DNA from: Bolinopsis microptera
Lineage: Eukaryota > Ctenophora > Tentaculata > Lobata > Bolinopsidae
Direction of reading: 5' to 3'
Assembly (NCBI RefSeq): GCF_026151205.1
Contig: NC_087081.1
Span: 9,109,246 to 9,173,245, forward strand
Length of the DNA stretch: 64,000 nt
The notes under the pieces are model-generated. The model searched no databases. It saw nothing but the letters and a program-made list of their open reading frames with translations, and had not been told where the DNA came from. The translations under genes and the position numbers were made by a program. Positions 12,317 to 22,989 of the stretch are shown one piece after another; position 1 is the first letter of the stretch, and each line of letters begins with the position of its first letter.

Positions 12317-12338
12317 GCAGGCAGGCAGGCAGGCAGGA
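12315..12338 (+). repeat. (GGCA)n tail of the RTE-type LINE
   Basis: About six GGCA units overlap the stop codon and mark the likely 3' end of the LINE. Confidence 0.65.
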
Positions 12339-12339
12339 T

Positions 12340-13660
12340 AATTATTATCATTAATCTACAATCTAACTTAAACTGTCTTGCTGAGGGGAGGAGTAAACGC
12401 TTCACAAACTAAAGTACTTACAACATACAAAATTTAAAACCATCAACACGGTTATAGTTAATATCAAGGGCCAATTTAGTATACCTCTATTTCGTTGTAA
12501 TATCTAGTATATCTAGCTTCACATCTTCATACTATAATGAAATACAATAGGATACATGCTTCGAGAAAGAAAGGTTGGTCCGATTATTAACAAAAGTAAA
12601 CAAAAGTCCATCAGGGAATCCACGGAGTCGAAAAAGGTACACGGCTGCTGTCTGGTGCTGCTAGGCATTTATTGATCAAGATGTTTTATTGTATTGGTTT
12701 TTGATGATTCTATTGTTCGTGACTAATCAAGTTCTAAGTGGGGGTATAAAGTGCTGCTTAAGATACTTCGTCATCTCATGTCCAGTATAATGAATAAGAT
12801 AGTAAACAATACAGTTTCAGTAGTTGACCCATACAGTTAAGTCCGTCATAACTCACAATTGTTTAATCATCTGTCAATTGTCAAAGTCGTTGTGTGTTTA
12901 GTCGCTGGGTTAGCAGTAAGATAAGTTGTTACGCGCGCGCGCGTTCAATCCCGTCGACGTGAGATGTGACAATGAAAACGCTACAGAATTATTGTTTTCG
13001 CGCGTTACGTAGAATTTACTAGTGTGTAATACTGGTTAACACTGGGTGTACACTGAGTGTAAGTCGCTAAGTTTCATATATGAGCCGTTGAATATTTCCA
13101 ATTTTGAGTGTATCGTGTTGGAACCCTGTTCTTGGGTTAATTAAATAACAAATAATACTCAATTATTATAAATACAAATTAGATGAATAAAGAGGTTATA
13201 CAAATCTTGTGTCAAAAGTAACCTTGTTACTCTACAATGTACTCTCTTAAATAGTGAATGATTGATATGGTGTGACTCAGTAACTCACACTACTCTGCTC
13301 TGACTAATAGTTAAAACACATCTCAATACTAAACTAAACAATGTCTTTTTTACTATTAGATTAAACTACTATTAAATTAAAACTACTACTCCTGATGATG
13401 ATGTTCTTCTTACTATATGAGGGACTTCTGAATGATGAGGACTTCAAGTAAAACTGGAACTGATAACTATAAAACAAAACCCTGGGGGAAAACTACCGTG
13501 AGTAAAGTGAAAGGTAATCCACGTGAAACTATAAATGAAAGTGAAAGAGGAAGCGGGAACTCCTAGACTAAACTACTAAACTATAACTATAAACTACTTA
13601 CCACTCTTTCCACGTCACAGAACACAGATAGTATCTGTCGACTGGAATCTGTGGGATCAC
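12340..13660. other. Non-coding AT-rich region
   Basis: No gene is recognised. A short CG run (CGCGCGCGCG) lies near 12932-12942. The segment from 13360 to 13600 is rich in CTACTA/ACTATAA words, suggesting decayed simple sequence. Confidence 0.45.
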
Positions 13661-13663
13661 TAA

Positions 13664-13812
13664 AACAACGTCACTCCTCTCCCTTCTGCTACGCTAGAGT
13701 CTGGAGTCGACAACGTCACTCCTCTCCCTTCTGCTTCGCTAGAGTCTGGAGTCAACTAAACACTGGACACTCCTCTCTCTTCTGTTACTTCAACTAGAGT
13801 CTGGAGTCGAGC
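13664..13812. repeat. Three-copy tandem repeat with CTAGAGTCTGGAGTC
   Basis: ACGTCACTCCTCTCCCTTCT and GCTAGAGTCTGGAGTC recur with a period of about 46 bases. There are two good copies and a third more diverged one ending near 13812. Confidence 0.7.
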
Positions 13813-13989
13813 CTTGTCTGCCTTCTGGAGTCCCTTTACCCCAACACTGTATATACAATCACTGGAACTAAACCTTTGCTAAAGTGAGATACAGGGTTAG
13901 TAATATGAAGTACAAAAACAAGCTACAAATAGAATTAAGATTCTAACATATCGTGAGCATGTTTTACAGTGCAATTGTTCGGTACTAGT

Positions 13990-14021
13990 GTGTTTGTGTG
14001 TATATATATATATATATATAT
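13990..14021. repeat. (GT)n(TA)n microsatellite
   Basis: TGTGTTTGTGTG is followed by eleven TA dinucleotides. It may mark the 3' end of the minus-strand LINE to its right. Confidence 0.8.
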
Positions 14022-14129
14022 CATCTGTGGAGTATGGTGTGTGGACTGTGGTAAATAATGTGTTTAGTTGGAGTGCAGTGGTTGCATGTATGAGGAAAGA
14101 TAAGTGGTTATTTTAGTAACTCACATTAA

Positions 14130-14808
14130 TCAAAACTTGAGCTCATTTGTGGCAAAATTAAGCTCACACCAATCAAGTGTATCATGCTTGAATTGCAATT
14201 CTTGTAAAGCAATTTTCAATGTATTCTTAAACCCGTTTGTCGGAGTATTAAAACTTATCTTACTTGATGTTTGTCGACAGCTGTTCCACATGTAGGATGA
14301 TTGGTAGATGAATTGTGAGGATGGTTGTGATGTGATGAAATAATCCTCTCGTCGTGGTGACCTGTTAAATGATGAGTACAGTGATAATGGTTCCTCTAAC
14401 TTATTAATTTTGAATAGTTCTAAGAGACAAGTGTACTTATACAGGTTGTGAACAGTTAACAATTTCTGATTCTTAAACAAGGGCTTAGAGTGTTCTTTTT
14501 TGTAGAAGTCCACACCTAGTCTTTGCTCACCAAATGGTCGTGTCCGGGCACAAGTTCTAAATTTTTCTAAGTAAGCTTCTTTATCCCCAAATAGAATTCT
14601 TATACACTTTTTCTGTGTTTTAAAGAGAGGTTCGAGTCGGTTGTTGCTAATACCACCCCATACAGATATTCCAAATCCCAAATGTGATTCGAATAAAGTA
14701 TGATATAAATCCTTATAATACTGTTTAGGGACAATGTGTTGTATTCTGCATAACTTACCTACTTCACATTTAAGTTTTGAGTTAAGTGACCGTGTGTGAG
14801 TTTTCCAA
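14130..14808 (-). pseudogene. CR1/L2-type LINE C-terminal region, separated from its RT
   Basis: This minus-strand frame opens with NWKTHTRSLNSKL, the usual continuation after a LINE FLGV-IID motif. It continues with YYKDLYHTLFESHLGFGI, VWGG, LFKTQKKCIRILFG and a C-terminal YMWNSCRQ stretch, all typical of CR1/L2 pol tails. It ends at a stop at 14130. Codons upstream of 14808 belong to the inserted element. It is the missing 3' half of the reverse transcriptase frame at 16860-18456. Confidence 0.8.
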
Positions 14809-14812
14809 TTAA

Positions 14813-16855
14813 AGGACCAGTTAACTGAAAAATTTGTAGTCTCCAATTTGGCTAAGATTTAAATCAGCTGTGACAAACTGGTAAAGAATCGTATCGCCGA
14901 AAGAACCAACTCTCTAGCGTACGTGTAACGCGTGTTATTGCAATAATAAGCTGTGGCCTCGTGACGTCACGAAGTCCCTCAGTGCGCGCTGGCATAGCGT
15001 AATACGTTGCAAATGTTTATCGTTGTCATTAAAACACATGTAACTCACTTAAATTTTAGAATTATGACTATTACCCTAGTTCTCCCAAATCCTTATAGTT
15101 TTGGCTATCATCCTAACTAAAGGAATAGCTGATTGGATGTACAGTGCTCACGTCATGATTTTAAACAGTGATATAGGTTCTTGAACAGTGGCGGGTGAAT
15201 GTACGGTTAGAAAGTTTCTGCTATTACAGTTCTTATGTCATATGTGATAATTTCGGATTGTTTTCATTGCTTAATTACACAAGCAGCCAGCAGGGAGACT
15301 GTACCGATTATTTTTCCCCAGTCCATGAAACTCTAACGAATTTAGAAAGGATCTAGATAAGTAGGAGTTTGTTCAATTCCGAGAGCAATTATATTTCAGC
15401 ATAGCGAAATTTCTAATTTTAATCCGCATGTGTCAGCGGCCAGTACAGGAGACAAGAAGTCTGGCTACTTTACGGCCGTTCCTCTGGGACCATCAGTAGA
15501 AGTAGCTTCTATCAGAACAGTGCCGTGGGAACAGAATTCCCGCCAAAATACCCGGTCTACCAAATAGTAATACAGATTGGAGTTCGAGTGTACGGTGTGC
15601 GGTGTGTTTTGAATTAGACTTGCGGCTTACCTAGTTGTTATCCTAATTGCATTATCATCGGTACATAACATAAATAAACTACTGGTAAGTTTAAATACCA
15701 AGTGCAAACGTGTTCAGTCGATCGACCCACTGAACAACTATAGAACTTCCAAGACCCTATTATTCTTTGGCCATATATTACGGCACGATCGATTGTTAGA
15801 TGGTTAAAGTTAAACGACCAACGCTAATCTATACAATTCTAAAACTATGAGCTAGCACTTTAATCTAAAAATACACTTTTTATATTACTCCTGATTTTTA
15901 CATTTCACGTAAAACATTGTCGCCACAGGTTGATCATGGACACTAACAGCTTAATTTGAGATAAATGACTTATGAGTTTCTCTAAAGTTAACTCTAAAGT
16001 TGTGCAGTCCAGTCATTTTTGGACATTTATGGAAATGAACCTGCAAATGTTCAGATACTAACGAAACTTTGCACAGACCTTCCCGAAGGTATGAATGAAC
16101 GATTTTCGTTTGGAGACATTTTTTTTGACAGTGGAGAAAACCCAGGAGGGCCACGCCCATATTGACCCAATAACGTAACCGACCCCTTGCTTCTGAAGGT
16201 CGTAGAGACTTCAAAATAGGCTTAAACGAAGCCGCATATGCATGTTTATATAGGAGTTATTGAGCAACACATGGCCTAAAATCCATACTTTTCGAGAAAT
16301 TCGCCAAAAACCATTTTGGGCGTGGTGCTGAGCCCATTTTCGATAGGATCGTGATAGAGTCTTTAGACAGGGTGCAAAAGAACCGCAATTAGCATATTAA
16401 TTTATGACTTACGAACAAACATATGCCTTAAAGTGCTTACTTTTTCAGTTATTGGCGAAAAACTGATTTTCGGTTCCAGAAATCATGCAAAACTATGGGT
16501 ATCTGGTAAATTGGGCTATGAAGGCCCTAAAGGTTTTTAAATGTGTGCAAATTGTGCAGAATGGCCATGTTTATATACAACTTATGAAGCAACATGTACC
16601 CTAAATTACTTACTTTTCGAGTTATTCGGGGAAAAACATTGTATTATGTCCATTTTCTACCTGTAAAATACAGTCTCACGGGCTCCTCTGCGCGCGCAAG
16701 GGACTTCGTGACGTCATCGCCAAAATAATACAAACGCTATTTACACGCGTTAGAGAGCAGTTAGAGATTTAGGAATTTCGACTCGTTGCTTAGTTTGCTA
16801 TTTGTCACAATCTGTCAAAATATGAGGATAACTTTTTTTTCAGTTAACTGGTCCT
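14813..16855. mobile_element. TTAA-flanked non-autonomous DNA transposon (2043 bp)
   Basis: The ends are perfectly inverted over AGGACCAGTTAACTGAAAAA, and the similarity continues imperfectly for about 170 bp, with GTGACAAA, CTAACGCGTGT-like and GACGTCACGAAGTCCCT words at both ends. TTAA flanks it at 14809-14812 and 16856-16859. Removing it restores the LINE frame across the junction. TTAA targets are known for piggyBac and Kolobok transposons; the termini do not start with the CCC common in piggyBac, so a Kolobok-like MITE is the better guess. No transposase is recognised inside. Three diverged copies of an ACTTTTTCGAGTTATT-type segment lie at about 16240-16310, 16400-16460 and 16570-16640. 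Confidence 0.8.
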
Positions 16856-16859
16856 TTAA

Positions 16860-18456
16860 GTTGATCATCGATAATGACACCTAGAAATTTAGCTTCTTGG
16901 ACTTTTTTAATGACAACATTGTTCAAAGTTAATATGTTCTTGTCATTTTCTACTTCCTCTTTGGCACGTGACGGTCTAAAGTGGATAAAACAGCATTTCT
17001 TAATGTTAATATGTAATAAGTTTAGTTTCATATACTTATAAACAGATGCTTCATTTCCCTTTTCGTACAGTCTTCTGACACAGGTTTCTTCAATAAATAT
17101 GTTAGTGTCATCGGCAAATAGTATAAACGTTCCTATAATTGATGAGTTTCGGATGTCATTTATATAGATGATAAACAGCAAGGGACCTAAACAGGACCCT
17201 TGGGGCACTCCGTAGACAACGGGCAGTTTCTCAGAGTCTTCACCTAATACTGAGACATACTGGTATCTATTCGACAGGTAACTTGCTATAAGGTTATTTG
17301 CATTTCCACGGATCCCATAATTTTCTAACTTATGCAGTAACTTTTCATGTGAGATTGTATCAAAAGCTTTGCTAAGATCAATAAATATTCCAAGTACGTG
17401 TTGTTTTTTCTTAAGACGTGATTCTATGTGGTTAACTGAGTAATTTAAAGCATAACTAGTCGAATGATTTTTACGGAATCCGTACTGGTTTTCATACAAG
17501 GAATTCTGTGAGTGAAAGAAGCTATATAATCTGTTGAATATAATTTTTTCAAATATTTTACCAAATACTGCAAGTGTCGACACAGGTCTATAATTTTCAA
17601 GGAGTTCCTGGTTATCTTTCTTGTAAATTGGACTAATCCTTCCAATTTTAAGGTCATCTGGGAATATGCCATCTTTCATACATTCATTGTACAGTACAGT
17701 AAGTAGAGGAGTGACTATTTTTGAGGACTGTTTTACAACATGAATAGGTATATCACTTGCTTTACCGTTCTTAAGTTCAGATATGATTTTGCTAACCTCG
17801 TCTGTTGTGCAGTCATGCATGTAAATGCTGGAGGTGTTTGAGAGCGGTAAATAGTCATAGAAACTAGGTAGATTGTTTATGTTCATTTGACCAAGTTCAT
17901 TGTAAGCAGTATTTAGGTCAGAGGCCAATGATACGAAATACTTATTGAATTTGTTTGCTATGATCCTCCTGTTTGTTATCTTAACGTTGTCTATGGTGAA
18001 CAGCGGCTTTATTTCACGCCGCCGTTTTCCTCTTATACTATTAATTAGTTCCCAGGTCTTTTTACTATTCCCGCTATTTTCTGCAAATTTACCAGAGAAG
18101 TAATCTGTTTTCACAGTTTGACGTGTTTTCTTTAGGACTTTTCTGTATTCTTTGTAGATAAGGTAGCGACTACGTTTTAGTGAGCATTCAGGGCACTGGC
18201 AAATCCCACCCTTGTTATCAGTTTCCCCGAGTTTACATTTTCTATTTCTTATCTCAACCCAATTTTCGTACAGTTTATGCTGATTATTAATTGAGCAAAT
18301 GAGACCGGGAGTTATCCAAGGGTTAACCTTAACAGTTCTCTTAGAGGTTTTCGGGGTTTCTAGTTTAAACGATTTTTCGATGCAGTTTTTGTAAGTGTCA
18401 TGGAATTCAGTAAAGTTATGGATTATTTTAGTTTTAAGCTCATCTTCAAGATCCAC
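16860..18456 (-). pseudogene. CR1/L2-type LINE reverse transcriptase, truncated by insertion
   Basis: The frame is open for about 530 codons. Motifs in order are GRISPIYKK, NYRPVSTLAVFGKIFEK, NQYGFRKNHST, LGIFIDLSKAFDTI (catalytic Asp), YGVPQGSCLGPLLFIIYI, LFADDTNIF (FADD at residues 447-450) and KFLGVIID. A Cys-rich segment CQCPECSLKR lies near residue 85. After residue IIDDQL the sequence passes into the TTAA-flanked element, and the last few residues before the stop belong to that element. The GTG at 18454-18456 is only where the frame opens; an earlier frameshift separates it from the endonuclease. Confidence 0.85.
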
Positions 18457-18469
18457 TAGAAGCCGTTAA

Positions 18470-19260
18470 CATTTGATTGACAGAAATCGTAATACTGTTT
18501 AATAGAAGTTTTTCCAGAGTCGACTTTAACATTCCAGTTAAATGTGTTAAAAATAGGCGAGTGGTGAGTTATTCGTTCTTTTAGGGTGCCTGAGGTAATA
18601 ACATTCTCAATGTCGTTGGTAATTATGTTGTCTATGCAAGATGCTTTACAGCCTGGTTTTTCGTGAGTAGCAATAGATATTGATGGACAAAATCCTTTAC
18701 TGAACGATATTTCTTCATATTTTTGTACATTTTTGTTGTCTTTATCATGAAGATCGATATTAAAAGATTAAAGTCTCCAGCTAGATAACTAAACTTCGGC
18801 ATGTGATCAAGAAGGTTAGAAAGTTCAACTAGAGCTTGGGAAATACAGCCACTTGGTGGACGATACAAAACACCTACATTAACAGGTTGATTTTCGTTAC
18901 TTAATGATAAGACAAGTATTTCTAGATGTTCTGTGACTTGTGATATATTTTCAATTACTGTAGCATTTAATCTATCGTCAACATAAAGGGCTACTCGCTC
19001 CAGTGCCCTTTTGTTTGTTAGGTGCTGTGTCCTGATAGTAACTATTATAACCCTCGAGCTGAAATAGATTGCTTAATTCTTTCCCAGTGTTGGTTTCAGC
19101 TAGGGCTATTACGGAGAATTTTGTTTTGTACCTACAGATTTCAATGGCAAGGTTGTCAAAATTTGATTTATTTCCATCAATATTTTGAAAGAGAATAGAT
19201 GATTGTTTCTTTACTTGGTTGCAGAGAATATTGGTAAGGTCAGATGCAGTGTATGAGTTA
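18470..19260 (-). pseudogene. CR1/L2-type LINE endonuclease, frameshifted
   Basis: Minus-strand fragments in successive frames read VIALAETNTG (catalytic Glu), GYNSYYQ, GLALYVDDRLNATV, GVLYRPPSG, YLAGDFN (Asp/Asn motif), CIDNIITNDIENV and ITHHSPIFN, the expected motif series of a LINE endonuclease. A frameshift lies just after the GDFN motif near 18770, where TTTAAT is repeated, and another near 19000. The terminal SDH motif is changed to THH. Confidence 0.7.
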
Positions 19261-19295
19261 CAATTATTTAAAGTATTTGAGTAGAATATACTTCG

Positions 19296-19545
19296 GCGGT
19301 CGCGCGCTACTGCAACCGAGAGGGCTCTGGTTAGAGCAACAACTAGACTGAACTATGAACTCTCAGCTCTCTAAGCCAAAAAAACTTACCGCCTGCCGGG
19401 CTTGCTACAGGTGATCGATTTTCAACAGCGCGCGGCGTTTGTCCTCGCGCGTCAGGTCAAGTTCACTTTTGCACGCTGCATTAAGCCTTGCTCTATCCAA
19501 AGCTTGCTCTAACCAGAGCCCTCTCGCTTGCAGTAGCGCGCGCCC
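19296..19545. repeat. Long inverted repeat with CG-rich arms
   Basis: GCGCGCTACTGCAACCGAGA followed by GGGCTCTGGTTAGAGCAA (about 19303-19341) is the reverse complement, with few mismatches, of 19503-19543. The arms are about 40 bp and the spacer about 160 bp, enough for a large hairpin. It lies at the estimated 5' end of the CR1/L2-type LINE and may be a small foldback MITE. Confidence 0.7.
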
Positions 19546-19816
19546 GCCCCACGGCGGTAAAAACTTGTGAAACAAGCGCGCCCGAAGTGGCGCGAAAGCA
19601 CATGGTTAGGTGAACATTTAGCCTAGTAGTCATGACATTGCAAAGTTAAAAAGCTGCGATCTTTTATTTGGACCAAAATCAACTTTTGGTCTAATTCAAA
19701 ATTTAGGCCAGGTTCCGGTCGCGGTTCAAGGTTGTCCCAAATTTTGCTCCTGAGGAGTAAGGAGCTAACTCAGATTTAAAAGCTACAGACGGAAATTTTA
19801 TTGAAAACCGGAAAGT

Positions 19817-19874
19817 TCTATCTCAAAAAGTAAAAGGAACAAAATTTTTCTTTCCTTTTACTTTTTGAGATAGA
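19817..19874. repeat. Perfect 23-bp inverted repeat (hairpin)
   Basis: The left arm at 19817-19839 begins TCTATCTCAAAAAGTAAAAG. The right arm at 19852-19874 is its exact reverse complement, across a 12-base loop. No gene adjoins it. Confidence 0.85.
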
Positions 19875-19879
19875 CCGCA

Positions 19880-20866
19880 GCCGGTATCAAATATATAGTA
19901 TAGGGTTTAATGCTATGTGGAGATTATCAATTATTGTATCACGTCGTGACCCCCAAATACTATAGTGGAACCCCTGTAGAGATTCTACGATACAGGGGGA
20001 GCGGCGCACCCGTGCGCGGCGGGTCATAAAACGTATGACATGACAAAAAATTGATGGCAATCATGGTTAATGGTTTTAACTATTTGCAAACTATTAAATT
20101 TTAATAAGTCGCGGCTTCATTTGCAAAAAGCACAATTTTGACTAAATTGCGTTGTTGCAACAATTTACATTTTTGTAACATTTTACAACTTTTGTATTAC
20201 TGATTACGTTGTGGGCCCCGTTGTCGTTTCACTAAATAGTGGCGGAAAAGCCACAATACTGAATACGTAGCCATGCAGCCGCGCATTCGTGCGCGCGTCA
20301 GCTCTACATTACAACAAATGTGTACGACAATAAAATTTTACAAATTAAACAAATTATTTTATTCACATTTATTTTTTAATTTTAAACTTTTATTAACAAA
20401 ATGACAATTCAACAACAGACAATTAAGTTAAATTACGCGTTTTTGTTTTGAAAGACGTCGTTGCTTCGACGCGCAATTTTTATTTTTGCAAAAGGTAACT
20501 CATTATTTTTATTAAATCATTTTATTTGTTTATATTTGTGTGCGTACAATTTAAATAATCATTAACTCAAATAAAATACTGGCTTTGGTCATTTATTTCA
20601 CTCGGAACACTCCTTATCTTAAACCGGCATATTATAGTGCTATGTTGACTGTACACTACTGTGAATATACTACTGTGAATATACTGAATGAAGGGGTACC
20701 CGAAGAAGATTCTTGGTCTTTTGGTAGGTCCTGGGCCCCTCTTCATTTAACCATCAATCATGTCTCCGACCATTTGGATGAGTCGACTGAAGAGACTTTA
20801 CACAGATGTGAAATTCTGCATGCATGGATCCAATAGATCCAATAGATCCATAGCTACTCTCTAGAG
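19880..20866. other. Non-coding region with one half of a dispersed repeat pair
   Basis: No gene is seen. A segment at about 20226-20303 (CGTTTCACTAAATAGTGGCG, then AAAGCCACAATAC and GCGCATTCGTGC) reappears in degraded form at 21224-21274. CAATAGATC is repeated just before the hAT-like element. Confidence 0.5.
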
Positions 20867-20904
20867 CAGTGGTGTAATGAATGGCCCCGCCGACCCTGCT
20901 GTGC

Positions 20905-20935
<31 letters not shown>

Positions 20936-21120
20936 AATCGTCATTTGAATGAAAAACTGCGTATTTTGCTCTAAAAACACACTTTTTTTAGAGATTTTAC
21001 CGGCTTATTCTCTTATCATCTAATTTGTTCAATTTTAGGGAGGGGTACCAAAAGGGAGGGGGCGCCAACAGGCAGGCGCTTATTCAGCAGAGGTTGCCAA
21101 CAGGCAACGTTACACCGCTA
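20867..21120. mobile_element. Small hAT-like MITE with a 29-G tract
   Basis: The left end CAGTGGTGTAATG matches the inverted right end (CGTTACACCGCTA) at 11 of 13 positions. CAG-GGTGTAA termini are typical of hAT superfamily elements. The flanks CTCTAGAG and ACCTAGAC could be a decayed 8-bp target duplication but match at only five of eight positions. The interior holds 29 consecutive G at 20905-20933 and a GCCAACAGGCA repeat. Confidence 0.5.
20905..20933. repeat. Poly(G)29 homopolymer
   Basis: Twenty-nine consecutive G bases are present. The exact length is unreliable in any assembly. Confidence 0.85.
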
Positions 21121-21223
21121 GACCTAGACTAGGTGACACTGGGATCTGGAACCTGTGTCTTTGCTTTTGTGCAGCAACACTTGATGTCTAGCTTCTACCA
21201 TAGAAATAGTCTTTTCTTGATTC

Positions 21224-21274
21224 GTTTCACTAAGTAGTGGCAAAAGCCACGATACAGCCCCACATTCGTGCTTT
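21224..21274. repeat. Second copy of the CGTTTCACTAA..GTGGC repeat
   Basis: CGTTTCACTAAGTAGTGGCA, then AAAGCCACGATAC and CACATTCGTGC, match 20226-20303 with losses. GTGGC..GCCAC can form a small stem. Confidence 0.5.
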
Positions 21275-21776
21275 TTCTAAGCTTGACAAATCCGTACTGC
21301 CCTGAAGTCAATCTCTGTTATCATTAGCAAGGCGTACCTATGTGCCGGCCGCTGCTAATTTTTTGGCTGCCATAGAAAAATTGATCCTTTTTTGTCCACC
21401 TTCCCGATCTGGAGCATATTGTAAACCCAGATATACTTTTTGCATTGAGTAAACGATTTTTAAATCATGCTTAAACAATTTTTCATCAACAAGAATACAA
21501 ATTCAGAAAAAAAAGCCCCCTTTAGCTTTGGTTTCATTCTGTCTGAGTTCAAACTGATTTTAACACTTCCTCCTCCCTCGTGTAGTAGCGTAAGAGTAGA
21601 AATAAAACAATCTGTTAACACGTAATCATAGAGGCTAGGGAAGAACATAACGTTAATAATTAATAATAATAACAATCAATATTCAATATATATAACAAGC
21701 AGCGCGAGCGAGCAGTTGATCCAGTATTGCCTCGTTGTAATTAGCAAAATCGCATTCGTTTGCGATGCAGATGGTC

Positions 21777-22200
21777 CTAAGTCTTGAGACAAATTGCTGT
21801 ATATTCCTCGCCCTCCTGCACGCAACTTCTCAGTTTGTACCTTTGTGCAAACTTTGTCGGAGCCGGGGCCAAGTGATCTAATATCAACTTTTTGCATTCC
21901 TCATAGCTGCAGTCTTCCATTTTTTTAACGGTTAATGACTTCAACAGCTTGTATATAATGTTCATCTGTCCTTGCAATAAAGCACGCTAAATTCTTCTTG
22001 ATAGCCAGTTTCTCGCATCACGGTTAGTTCACCGTTATCAGATAATACTTGGACCTCTGCTGCCAGTCCTCCCGCCAATAACTCAAACTCATATCTTTCA
22101 AACCAGCATTTTTGACAGCATGTGACGGTTAGTGGCTCTTTTGTCCTCGTTGCCATTGCAGTATTACCAAGTATTACCATCTCAATTATCAAGAGCCGTA
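21777..22200 (-). pseudogene. Gag-like remnant, probably of a Ty3/gypsy LTR retrotransposon
   Basis: On the minus strand, WFERYEFELLAGGL (near 22100) is followed in another frame by LLKSL, CSYEECKKLILDHLAPAP, KFAQRYKLRSC and QEGEEYTAI. The order aromatic start, sLL..L, ee....L..H..P.P, eR..F..r.Q..gE matches the general plan of Ty3/gypsy Gag. The frames are broken, no zinc knuckle, protease or pol follows, and no LTR was identified. Similarity is by pattern only. Confidence 0.4.
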
Positions 22201-22787
22201 TCAAAGAGCTTTTACTTGAAACCCAGCAATTGACAACACCTGGGCGTGAAATTGAGTGGCTCCCCCTAAATTGATTGAAATAAATTTTCGTGCACATACA
22301 GAATGAATGGTTAATAATTTAACATATTATATGTAGACCAAGCTCTGTGCACGGGATGCTTCCTGGAAGAATCCAGTTCTTTTAGCGGGGCACCCTACCT
22401 AAAGCCAAATTGAGATATAATAATCATATTCCTAGGGAAATAATCAGAAATCGAATACCAATCAAATAATATGATATTTGAAATCTGTTAACCAGAGAAT
22501 AAATTTCTAAACCTAATGCAAGTGAAATAATTTAGATGCAATAATGAATGCCTAATATGAGTATCATCTGTCAATGTCCTTGTAGAACAGTCTGTACAAG
22601 AGATATGAGTAACTAATATAGAAGGGAAAAAAAAACAGGAAGTTGTCGTCTGTTGGAAAATAAATAAAATATCTAGTATATAAATTAGAATATAAAATAA
22701 CATTCGGTCAATGTGTCGTCAATAAACTGTACAATTATCAAATGTTAAAACTGTACTGGGTGATACAGTCACCAAAAATAAATACTA

Positions 22788-22880
22788 AGTATAATAAGTT
22801 AATAAATTAAATGTGGTCTGTAAAACTACCACTAGGTATAATAGGTCAATAAATTAAAAGTGGTTTATAAAACTACCACT
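22788..22880. repeat. Two-copy tandem repeat, about 47 bp
   Basis: GTATAATA(A/G)GT(T/C)AATAAATTAAA is followed by GTGGT(C/T)TGTAAAACTACCAC-like sequence, twice in succession. Each unit contains GTGGT..ACCAC, which could pair. Confidence 0.6.
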
Positions 22881-22989
22881 GTGCGAACCCCTTCTCCAGT
22901 TAAAACATGTCAGTCATGTGCAGAATCAATCAGAATGGTAAGGTGGTAAAAAAGGGAATATCCTTTCGACACTTCAATTATATATGCCT

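Larger units (their letters stand above)
9034..12338 (+). mobile_element. RTE-type LINE, near full length, broken
   Basis: An apurinic-type endonuclease is followed by reverse transcriptase, the usual order in RTE-clade LINEs, within about 3.3 kb, which is typical for the clade. The 3' end is a short GGCA microsatellite immediately after the stop codon, also typical of RTE elements, which often end in simple repeats instead of poly(A). The frame is interrupted near 10134-10145, so the copy is probably dead. The foldback-like element sits in its 5' leader. Confidence 0.75.
14022..19290 (-). mobile_element. CR1/L2-type LINE, minus strand, split by a 2 kb insertion
   Basis: Read on the minus strand from about 19260, the element shows endonuclease, then reverse transcriptase, then a LINE C-terminal region, in the order expected for the CR1/L2 group of non-LTR elements. 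The coding sequence is broken by at least two frameshifts or stops (near 18770 and 18460) and by the TTAA-flanked element at 14813-16855. The C-terminal frame resumes exactly where the reverse transcriptase frame leaves off. Both outer limits are estimates. Confidence 0.75.

Noticed and set aside
20585-20836. 83-codon plus-strand frame
   Set aside because: No domain, simple GTGAATATACT repetition inside, and no splice or promoter context.
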